Assembly (NCBI GenBank): GCA_002083435.1
Contig: LWDJ01000006.1
Span: 1 to 64,000 of the forward strand
Reading direction: 5' to 3'
DNA from: Proteobacteria bacterium SG_bin6
Lineage (GTDB): Bacteria; Pseudomonadota; Alphaproteobacteria; Sphingomonadales; Sphingomonadaceae
DNA: 64,000 bases
The position numbers were made by a program, and so were the translations under genes. How positions within the stretch are numbered: the first letter of the stretch is position 1; the number at the start of each line of letters is the position of its first letter. Shown here one piece after another: positions 8,100-14,865 of the stretch. The notes beneath the pieces are model-generated. The model was given only the letters and a program-made list of their open reading frames with translations, made no database searches and was not told the origin of the DNA.

Positions 8100-9577
8100 C
8101 GCGCCGCATCGGCCCGTCCACCTATGTCGCTTATGGCGCCGCCGACATGTTCGGCTCGGGCGCGATGGCGGTGATCAACAGCTGGGTGCTGTTCTTCTAC
8201 ACCAGCTTCTGCGGGCTCACGGCGCTGCAGGCGACGGCGATCTTCGGCATCGCGCGCATTCTCGACGCGGTGAGCGGCACCGTCATCGGCCATTGGTCCG
8301 ATGTGATCGGCGCGACGTGGATCGGGCGGCGGTTTGGGCGGCGGCGCGCGTTCCTGCTTCTGTCGCTGCCGCTGATGCCGTGTTTCGCGCTGATGTGGGT
8401 GAGCGGGCAGAGCTTTCTCTACTATCTCGCCACCTATCTGTTCTTCGAAGTGCTCTACGCCAGCGTGCTCATCCCTTATGAGACGCTGGCGGCGGAAATG
8501 ACCGACGATTATCGCGTGCGCGCCCGGCTCGCCGGCGCGCGGATCCTCACCGGCCAGGCCGCAGTCTTCCTGTCGAGCATCCTGCCGGCCTGGATCACCG
8601 GCGGCAAGGCGGCGGCGAGCGCGCACACCTTCTTCCTGATGGGCGCGATCTTCTCCGCGATCTTCATCGCCTCGGTGCTGGTGACCTATCTGTTCACCTG
8701 GGAGCGCGAGCGCACCGCGCCGCCGCCCCGGCTTGGGCTCGGCGACCTGCTGCGCAACGCCGGCTCCACCTTTCGCATCCGCGCCTTCCGGCAGCATCTG
8801 GGGGTTTATCTCGGCGGCTTCACCGCGAACGACGTCGCGGCGGCGACCTTCACCTATTTCATCGTCTTCGTGGTGGGGGGCAGCGTCGCGCAGGCATCGC
8901 TGCTGCTGGGGGTGATGACAGCGGCGCAGTTCGCTTCGGTGATCGTGTTCACCTGGCTGACCACGCGGATTGGGCCGGCCCGCGCCTTTCAGCTGGCGGC
9001 ATCGGCATCGATCGCGGGCTTGCTGCTGATGACGGTGGTGGTTTTGGTGCCGATGCCGATCGCGCCGTTCGTCGCGCTGCTGCCGGTGGTCGTCGTCGCC
9101 GGGTTCGGGCGTGGGGGCATCGTCTACGTCCCGTGGCACAGCTATAACTACATCGCCGATGTCGACGAGATCGTCACCACGCGCCGCCGCGAAGGCGTGT
9201 TCGCGGGGGTGATGACGATGGTGCGCAAGGCGGTGGGTGCCGCCGCGATCGCGCTGGTCGGCCTGTTGCTCGATGCGTTCGGCTTCGTTCCGCAGGCAAC
9301 CGCGCAGCCGGCGAGCGCGCGAACCGCGATCATGCTCGCGCTGGTGGTCGTGCCGGTCGTGTCGATGCTGCTGGGGATGCTGGTATCGCGCCAGTTCATC
9401 CTCGGCCCCGCGAGCCATGCGGTGCTGATGGACGAGATCGCCCGGATGCGCGGCGGCGATCGCCGCCCGCCCGCCGATGATGTGGCCCCGGTGATCAGCG
9501 GGTTGACCGGCCTCGGCAACGACCGGCTCTGGGCGGGCCAACTCGACCTTCGACCCCTTCAAGCGGAGAGACGCTGA
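8096..9577 (+). CDS. GPH-family glycoside/hexuronide:cation symporter (MFS)
   Basis: Inner-membrane protein of 493 residues with about 12 transmembrane segments and the MFS_2 (glycoside-pentoside-hexuronide) pattern. GHWSDVIGATWIGRRFGRRRAF fills the loop between helices 2 and 3, and IPYETLAAEM is near helix 4. It overlaps the GH105 stop by four bases (ATGA) and the kduI start by one base, so it is co-translated with the uronate enzymes. Import of unsaturated oligouronates or uronates is inferred from position. Confidence 0.88.
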   Translation: MTRRIGPSTYVAYGAADMFGSGAMAVINSWVLFFYTSFCGLTALQATAIFGIARILDAVSGTVIGHWSDVIGATWIGRRFGRRRAFLLLSLPLMPCFALMWVSGQSFLYYLATYLFFEVLYASVLIPYETLAAEMTDDYRVRARLAGARILTGQAAVFLSSILPAWITGGKAAASAHTFFLMGAIFSAIFIASVLVTYLFTWERERTAPPPRLGLGDLLRNAGSTFRIRAFRQHLGVYLGGFTANDVAAATFTYFIVFVVGGSVAQASLLLGVMTAAQFASVIVFTWLTTRIGPARAFQLAASASIAGLLLMTVVVLVPMPIAPFVALLPVVVVAGFGRGGIVYVPWHSYNYIADVDEIVTTRRREGVFAGVMTMVRKAVGAAAIALVGLLLDAFGFVPQATAQPASARTAIMLALVVVPVVSMLLGMLVSRQFILGPASHAVLMDEIARMRGGDRRPPADDVAPVISGLTGLGNDRLWAGQLDLRPLQAERR

Positions 9578-10416
9578 TGTTCGAACGAAGCTATTACGCC
9601 ACCCATCCCGACATGATGGAGTGCGTGTCGAACGACGAGCTGCGCGACCGCTATCTGATCCATGACTTGTTCCGGCCCGGCGAATGCGTGCTGTACTATA
9701 CCCATGCCGATCGCTTCGTGATCGGCGGCGTCGCGGTGGCGGAGGCGCCGGTCGCGCTGCCGGCGCAGGCGGAGCCGCCCTCGGCCGCCGGCCACCCGTT
9801 CCTCGAACGACGCGAGCTGGCGATCGTCAATGTCGGCGCGGCCGAAGGGACGGTGACGGTCGATGGCGAAGCATTCACCCTTGGCAACAAGGATTGCCTC
9901 TATGTGACGATGGGCGCCAAGGATGTGGTGTTTTCGGGCGAGGGTGCGCGCTTCTATCTCGCCTCCTGCCCGGCGCACAAAACCTTCGCCACCCGCAAGC
10001 TCTCGATCGCGGATGCCAACGCGCTCGAGCGCGGCAGCCGGGAGGAATCGAACGAGCGCACCATCTACCAGCTCGTGATCCCCGGCGTGTGCGATTCAGC
10101 GCAACTGGTGATGGGGCTGACGGTGCTGAAGCCCGGCAGCGTGTGGAACACGATGCCGCCGCACATCCATGAGCGCCGCAGCGAGATTTACTTCTACTTC
10201 GATCTGTCTGATCCCAACGACCGGGTGTTCCATTATATGGGCGCGGGCGAGGCGATGCGGCACATCGTGATGGCCAATGAGGAGGCGGTGATCAGCCCGC
10301 CCTGGTCGATCCATATGGGATCGGGCACGCGTGCCTATGCCTTCATCTGGGCGATGGCGGGCGAGAACCAGGATTATACCGACATGGCGGTGCTCGACAT
10401 CTGCCAGCTCGCCTGA
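9577..10416 (+). CDS. kduI: 5-dehydro-4-deoxy-D-glucuronate isomerase
   Basis: Cupin isomerase converting 5-keto-4-deoxyuronate to 2,5-diketo-3-deoxygluconate. Length (279 residues) matches E. coli KduI (278). The zinc ligands fall at the same numbers: His196 and His198 in PPHIHERRSE, Glu203, and a His at about 246 in PWSIHMG. The start overlaps the symporter stop (TGATG), and the stop overlaps kduD in the same way. Assignment is very secure. Confidence 0.96.
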   Translation: MFERSYYATHPDMMECVSNDELRDRYLIHDLFRPGECVLYYTHADRFVIGGVAVAEAPVALPAQAEPPSAAGHPFLERRELAIVNVGAAEGTVTVDGEAFTLGNKDCLYVTMGAKDVVFSGEGARFYLASCPAHKTFATRKLSIADANALERGSREESNERTIYQLVIPGVCDSAQLVMGLTVLKPGSVWNTMPPHIHERRSEIYFYFDLSDPNDRVFHYMGAGEAMRHIVMANEEAVISPPWSIHMGSGTRAYAFIWAMAGENQDYTDMAVLDICQLA

Positions 10417-11171
10417 TGCGGAACCCGTTCGATCTGAGCGGCAAGGTCGCGATTGTCACCGGCGCCAATACCGGCATCGGCCAGGCGATCGCCGTCGCGC
10501 TCGCCGGGGCGGGCGCCGATATCGCCTGTGTCGGTCGCACGCCCGCCGAGGAAACGGCAGCGCGGATTCGCGACCTCGGCAGCCGCGCGGCGATCATCGG
10601 GGCGGACCTGGCAACGATCGAGCCGGTCGGCCAGGTGGTTCAGGAAACGATCGCGCGGCTGGGCAGGCTCGACATTCTCGTCAACAATGCCGGCATCATC
10701 CGCCGCGCCGATGCGGTGGACTTCACCGAGGCGGACTGGGACGCGGTGGTCGATACCAATCTGAAAAGCGTGTTCTTCCTCTGCCAGGCCGCCGGCCGCC
10801 ATATGATCGCGCAAAGGGCGGGCAAGATCATCAACATCGCCTCGATGCTCACCTTCCAGGGCGGCATCCGGGTGCCGAGCTACACCGCGTCCAAATCGGG
10901 GATTGGCGGGCTCACCAAGCTGCTCGCCAATGAATGGGCAGCCAAGGGCGTCAACGTCAACGCGATCGCGCCGGGCTATATCGCGACCAACAATACCGCC
11001 GCGCTTCAGGCCGACGAAGCGCGCAACCGCGCGATCCTGGAGCGTATCCCCGCCGGGCGCTGGGGCGCGGCGAGCGATCTCGGCGGCGCGGCGGTGTTCC
11101 TTGCCTCGTCGGCGTCAGATTATGTGCAGGGGCATATCCTGGCGGTCGATGGCGGCTGGCTCGCGCGATGA
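10416..11171 (+). CDS. kduD: 2-dehydro-3-deoxy-D-gluconate 5-dehydrogenase
   Basis: Classical SDR of 251 residues that reduces the KduI product to 2-keto-3-deoxygluconate with NAD(P)H. TGANTGIG (cofactor loop), NNAG, and the catalytic Ser-Tyr-Lys set (NIASM and YTASKSG) are present, and the C-terminus ILAVDGGWLAR is typical of KduD. The gene sits between kduI and kdgK with one- and four-base overlaps, which distinguishes it from generic SDRs. Confidence 0.94.
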   Translation: MRNPFDLSGKVAIVTGANTGIGQAIAVALAGAGADIACVGRTPAEETAARIRDLGSRAAIIGADLATIEPVGQVVQETIARLGRLDILVNNAGIIRRADAVDFTEADWDAVVDTNLKSVFFLCQAAGRHMIAQRAGKIINIASMLTFQGGIRVPSYTASKSGIGGLTKLLANEWAAKGVNVNAIAPGYIATNNTAALQADEARNRAILERIPAGRWGAASDLGGAAVFLASSASDYVQGHILAVDGGWLAR

Positions 11172-12175
11172 GCCGGCTGCTCGCCTTTGGCGAAATCATG
11201 CTGCGGCTGTCACCGCCGGGCCGCGAATTGCTGTTGCAGACGCCCAAGCTTGATGTGTGGGTGGCGGGCGCCGAGGCCAATGTCGCGACCCAGCTCGCCC
11301 GGCTGGGGCACGAGGTCGCCTTCGCGAGCGCAGTGCCCGACAATGACCTTGGCCGCGCGGCGATCGCCACCTTGCGCGGGCACGGCATCGACACCGGCGG
11401 CATCACGCTGCGTGGCGACCGGATGGGGCTGTATTTCGTTACCTCGGGCGCGGGGATGCGCGCGACCGAGGTGATTTATGATCGCGCCCACAGCTCTTTC
11501 GCCGAAACCCCCACCAAGGACTGGCGGTGGGACACGCTGCTGGCGGGGGTCGATCATCTCCATCTCTCCGGCATCACGCCGGCGCTGGGGCCGGTTTCTG
11601 CCGCAAGCGCGCAGGCGGCGGTGCGTGCCGCGAGCGCACGCGGCATCGCGATTTCGTTCGACGGCAACTACCGCGCGAAGCTGTGGGAGCGGTGGGACGG
11701 CAACCCGCGTGACATCCTGCGCGATCTGGTTTGCCATGCCGACATCTTGTTCGGCAACCACCGTGATATCGCGCTGCTGCTCGATCGGGCATTTTCGGGC
11801 GAGGGCGCGACGCGCCGCCGTGAAGCAGCCGAGGCGGCCTTCGCGGCATTCCCCCGCTTGCGGCTGATCGCGGCGACCGCGCGGCATGTGGAGAGCGTCG
11901 ATCGCCACCGATTATCGGCCCGGATCGACACCCGCGATGGGGCCGTGCAGACGGAGGAGGTGATACTCACCGGCATCGTCGATCGGATCGGCGGCGGCGA
12001 TGCGTTCGCGGCCGGCGTGCTTCACGCCCTGCGCCGCCAGGGATCGACCGGGGACGCCGCCCGCACCGGGCTGGCGCTCGCCGCGCTCAAACACGCGCTG
12101 CCCGGCGACGCCAGCCTGTTCCGCCAGGCCGATCTCGACGCCTATCTCTCGGGCGGACTCGATGTGCGGCGATAA
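11168..12175 (+). CDS. kdgK: 2-keto-3-deoxygluconate kinase (PfkB family)
   Basis: PfkB sugar kinase of 335 residues, expected to phosphorylate 2-keto-3-deoxygluconate to KDPG. It has the N-terminal FGEIMLRLSPPG seen in KdgK, the AGAEANVATQLARLG first signature, and the catalytic DRIGGGDAFAAG near residue 277. The ATG overlaps the kduD stop. It is the last gene of the plus-strand operon; the KDPG aldolase needed next is not in the window. The downstream neighbour is the truncated ROK gene on the other strand, only 12 bases away. Confidence 0.93.
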   Translation: MSRLLAFGEIMLRLSPPGRELLLQTPKLDVWVAGAEANVATQLARLGHEVAFASAVPDNDLGRAAIATLRGHGIDTGGITLRGDRMGLYFVTSGAGMRATEVIYDRAHSSFAETPTKDWRWDTLLAGVDHLHLSGITPALGPVSAASAQAAVRAASARGIAISFDGNYRAKLWERWDGNPRDILRDLVCHADILFGNHRDIALLLDRAFSGEGATRRREAAEAAFAAFPRLRLIAATARHVESVDRHRLSARIDTRDGAVQTEEVILTGIVDRIGGGDAFAAGVLHALRRQGSTGDAARTGLALAALKHALPGDASLFRQADLDAYLSGGLDVRR

Positions 12176-12187
12176 ACAAGGGTGATT

Positions 12188-12262
12188 TCAGCGCTGATCG
12201 CCGCGCGTGCCGATCATCAGCTTGAAGGTCGTGCCGCCGGCGTCGATCCCGCCCAGGCGCAT
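12188..12262 (-). pseudogene. Truncated ROK-family sugar kinase (N-terminal remnant)
   Basis: Overlapping the stop of the lyase gene (TGATG) is an ATG opening a 24-codon frame, MRLGGIDAGGTTFKL and a few more residues. This is the phosphate-1 (DxGGT) start of ROK fructokinase/glucokinase proteins. The frame then stops, and kdgK on the other strand begins to end 12 bases further on. About 270 codons expected in a ROK kinase are missing. The well-formed start and coupling indicate it was once the last gene of the regulator-lyase operon. Confidence 0.7.
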
Positions 12263-14016
12263 CAGGAGATCCGCTCCTGAACCGGCGGCGCCGCGACCGG
12301 GGCGACCAGATCGAGTCCGTCCCAGCTGACCTTGCGGCGGCCGCCAACCGGGCGACCGACGAGCACGGCGGCGGTCGACGGCGCGGCCGCCGCCGGCAGC
12401 AGCTCGATCGCGAGCGGGATCGAGGTAGGGCCGAGCCTGGTCGGGGCGATCGTGCCGCCAAGGGGAACGACATAGTCGAGATAGACCCCGTCCTTGCCGC
12501 TCGAGACGCGCCAGGCGCCCTTGTCGGTCGCGCCATCCCACAACACCGGCCCCATATGCACCACCGCCTGCCAGCCGAACGCCGACAGCCGCACCGCATA
12601 GGGGCCGAGCGCCTGCGCCCGCGCGCCGGCGACCGAGAGCACGACGCGCAGCCGCAACTCCTGCCCTTTGAACGTGCCGTCGGGGGAGCGATCGATCGAA
12701 ATGTGCCAATCGCCCGATCCCGCGATCGGGTGCGCGCTCAGCAGCACGCGCGGCCCCTTCTGGGTCGCGACCATGCCGAACGACGCGAAGTCGCGCCCGT
12801 CCTTCAAGCAACGCACCCTCAGCACGGCGGGTGCGGCCGGCCCCTGCCAACAGCCGATCAGCGGGTGGCGCTGCACCCAGAACCCTTCGGCGCTGGCGCT
12901 CCCCAGGCAAGCCTCGCGCGAGAGCCAGGTCGTGCCATAGACCGACGCGGTGTCGTCCGCCGCCCGGATGAACCGCTGCCGCACCTCGGATTCAGCGCCC
13001 GGCAAGGCCGCGAAGCGTGGCAGCAGCGCTTCGGGGCAGGGCAGCATCGCCTCGCGCGGCGCGATGCCGTTCGGGGCGCCGGGACGCAGCGCGCGCCCGA
13101 TCCGCGCCGAAATCGCGTCGAGCGCCTCATTCGGGGTGCGGTCGTGGTAGCCGCGCGCATGGGGGCCTGCCCATTGCACCGTGCCGGGGTGCCAATGGCT
13201 CGCGATCACCTGCCAGGCGATCTGGCGCAGCGCCTCGGCGGCATCGCGGGCGGCGGGGTCCTTCGCGTAGCTCAGAACCGAATCGAACTCTTCGAGCGCG
13301 ACGATCGTGTAGGTGGGGCTGTTATACTCGTTGAACGAACCTTGCTCGCGCGTGTGATCGAGCAGGCGTTGCAGCCGCTGCCGCCCATAGGCGATCAGGT
13401 CCGGCGCATCGAGCAATTCGCCCGCGATCAGCGTCACCCGCCCCCCCATCGCGGCGATGTTGGTATAGCTGGGGCCGACGTTACGCTTCACGATGGCGCG
13501 GGCGGCGCGGCCCGTGGCGACCGCGATCTGGCGCTTGATGTCTGGCGACAGGCGGTCGGCATGGCGGTTCACCGCTGTCGTCAGCCGCGCGCCGTTGAAA
13601 TCGGCCCAGTTGAGATCGGGCGGCGCCATCTTCGCCAGCGGCTCTTCGAGATAATAGGGCCAGACGCCGAAGGTCGGGCTGGTGGGATCGACGTCCTGCA
13701 GCGCGATCACCTTGGTGATGACGCTCTCGGCGCGGGCGAGCGCGCCGGCATCGCCCGTGTCGAGCAGGCGCAGCGCGTAATCGAGATTGGCGCGCGTGGC
13801 GTGGACCCAGGTGCCGCGCACCAGCGTCGTTGAATAGCCCGGCCCCGCCGACGGTTCGCCGATCAGTCCGACATCGGCGTCCCACCGCCGCCCCTTGCCG
13901 ACGACGTCGGGCACGGCATCGGCGGCCCAAGCGGGTACCGCGAGCGCCAGACCTCCCGCCGTCAAGCCACCAGCGACCACGTCGCGCCGCGTGGGCGTGC
14001 CCCGTTCCTTGCTCAT
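12262..14016 (-). CDS. Tat-exported polysaccharide lyase-like protein (PL38-like, tentative)
   Basis: A 584-residue protein. The N-terminus TPTRRDVVAGGLTAGG is a twin-arginine signal with hydrophobic core and AWA cleavage site, so it acts outside the cytosol. The body is mostly helical, like (alpha/alpha) toroid lyases, with conserved-looking FNEYNSPTY (about residue 235), VGPSYTNIAAMGG and GPHARGYHDR, followed by a beta-rich C-terminal part. The closest known group I can recall is the PL38 endo-glucuronan lyases; this is family-level recognition and is not certain. It is translationally coupled to a FadR-type regulator upstream (four-base overlap) and to the ROK remnant downstream. Confidence 0.68.
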   Translation of the reverse strand: MSKERGTPTRRDVVAGGLTAGGLALAVPAWAADAVPDVVGKGRRWDADVGLIGEPSAGPGYSTTLVRGTWVHATRANLDYALRLLDTGDAGALARAESVITKVIALQDVDPTSPTFGVWPYYLEEPLAKMAPPDLNWADFNGARLTTAVNRHADRLSPDIKRQIAVATGRAARAIVKRNVGPSYTNIAAMGGRVTLIAGELLDAPDLIAYGRQRLQRLLDHTREQGSFNEYNSPTYTIVALEEFDSVLSYAKDPAARDAAEALRQIAWQVIASHWHPGTVQWAGPHARGYHDRTPNEALDAISARIGRALRPGAPNGIAPREAMLPCPEALLPRFAALPGAESEVRQRFIRAADDTASVYGTTWLSREACLGSASAEGFWVQRHPLIGCWQGPAAPAVLRVRCLKDGRDFASFGMVATQKGPRVLLSAHPIAGSGDWHISIDRSPDGTFKGQELRLRVVLSVAGARAQALGPYAVRLSAFGWQAVVHMGPVLWDGATDKGAWRVSSGKDGVYLDYVVPLGGTIAPTRLGPTSIPLAIELLPAAAAPSTAAVLVGRPVGGRRKVSWDGLDLVAPVAAPPVQERIS

Positions 14017-14708
14017 TGCAGCGTCCCTGTAAAAAGCGCGGCGGGCCTCGCTCGTGCCCCCCGACGCAAATGGCGCCGCGTCGCCGATCGCGCGGCTTCA
14101 CGATCCCCCCGGGCGATCGCCTCGACGATCGCGAGGTGCTCCGCGGCCAATGCCTTGGCCTCGCGCGACCACGCTTCGCCCTCTTGCGCCGCCATGGGCG
14201 GGACGGCAAGTTCGCCGAGAAGCGCCAGGAAGCGCTCGAAATAGGGATTGGCCGAGGCGGTCGCGATAGCCGCGTGCAGCGAGCGATCGGCGGCGACCGC
14301 CGCCAGCCCGTCGCGCGCGGTCGCCGCTGCATCGATCATCGTGAGCCAGTGGCGCAGATGCGCGATGTCGGCCGCCGAACGACGCTCGGCGGCGAGGCCG
14401 GCCATTTCGACCTCGACCGCCAGCCGCAGTTCCATCATGTCCGCGATGTCGGCCTCCGCGCGTTGATCTTGCGGCAGGGCAAAGCTGATTCCCTGGGCAC
14501 GCACGAAGGTGCCCAGGCCGTGCCGGATTTCGATGCGCCCGGCGGCGATCAGGCGCGCGATCGCCTCCCGCACCACGCCGGCGCTGCATCCGAAGGTCGC
14601 GGCGATCTGGTGGAGGGTCGGCAAGCGGTCGCCAGGCGACCAGATGCCTTGATCCAGCTGCTCGATCAATAACCGTTCCAGCCTTTGCGATAACGGCGCG
14701 TTCGACAT
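14013..14708 (-). CDS. FadR-family (GntR) transcriptional regulator
   Basis: A 231-residue regulator. The winged helix (SPGDRLPTLHQIAATFGCSA, GVVREAIARL) is followed by an FCD domain with E-V-E-M-A-G and H-A-A-I-A segments that mirror the regulator at 6105. The start at 14708 (MSNAPLSQRL) is chosen because the longer open frame upstream reads through the divergent promoter region. It overlaps the lyase start by four bases and is divergent from the TonB receptor, so it probably controls both. It is a second regulator of the same family in the locus, which suggests two different effectors. Confidence 0.87.
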   Translation of the reverse strand: MSNAPLSQRLERLLIEQLDQGIWSPGDRLPTLHQIAATFGCSAGVVREAIARLIAAGRIEIRHGLGTFVRAQGISFALPQDQRAEADIADMMELRLAVEVEMAGLAAERRSAADIAHLRHWLTMIDAAATARDGLAAVAADRSLHAAIATASANPYFERFLALLGELAVPPMAAQEGEAWSREAKALAAEHLAIVEAIARGDREAARSATRRHLRRGARARPAALFTGTLQ

Positions 14709-14765
14709 TGGGCCTGCTCTCCCGAAACGCCAACTAGCGCCTGCGCGCGCTCTCGTCATCCAAAA

Positions 14766-14802
14766 ATTGGTATGATGACCATATGAAATGACTGGACAGG
14801 GA
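14766..14802. promoter_or_regulatory. Putative operator/promoter of the TonB receptor gene
   Basis: Carries ATTGGTATGATGACC and, 27 bases from its start, TGGACAGGGA. This is the same arrangement as at 6898-6932, which has a 25-base offset. TGGT-N6-ACCA is a short dyad here; the other copy keeps only one good half. It lies between the divergent regulator and the receptor, so one site could govern both directions. Confidence 0.6.
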
Positions 14803-14830
14803 ACGCTGAAATTTTTACCCAGGTGGGGAA

Positions 14831-14848
14831 CTGCCAAAAAAAAGGCAG
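14831..14848 (+). other. Small hairpin with A8 loop in the receptor leader
   Basis: CTGCC, eight A and GGCAG form a perfect five-base-pair stem between the shared operator and the GGGAGAG ribosome site (14854-14861) of the TonB receptor. It could affect mRNA stability or access to the ribosome site; function is unknown. Confidence 0.5.
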
Positions 14849-14865
14849 GATGTAGGGAGAGTTTC

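Noticed and set aside
14788..14865. Upstream ATG for the TonB receptor
   Set aside because: It would place 26 residues, including the A8 tract, before the signal peptide; the ATG at 14866 has the ribosome site.
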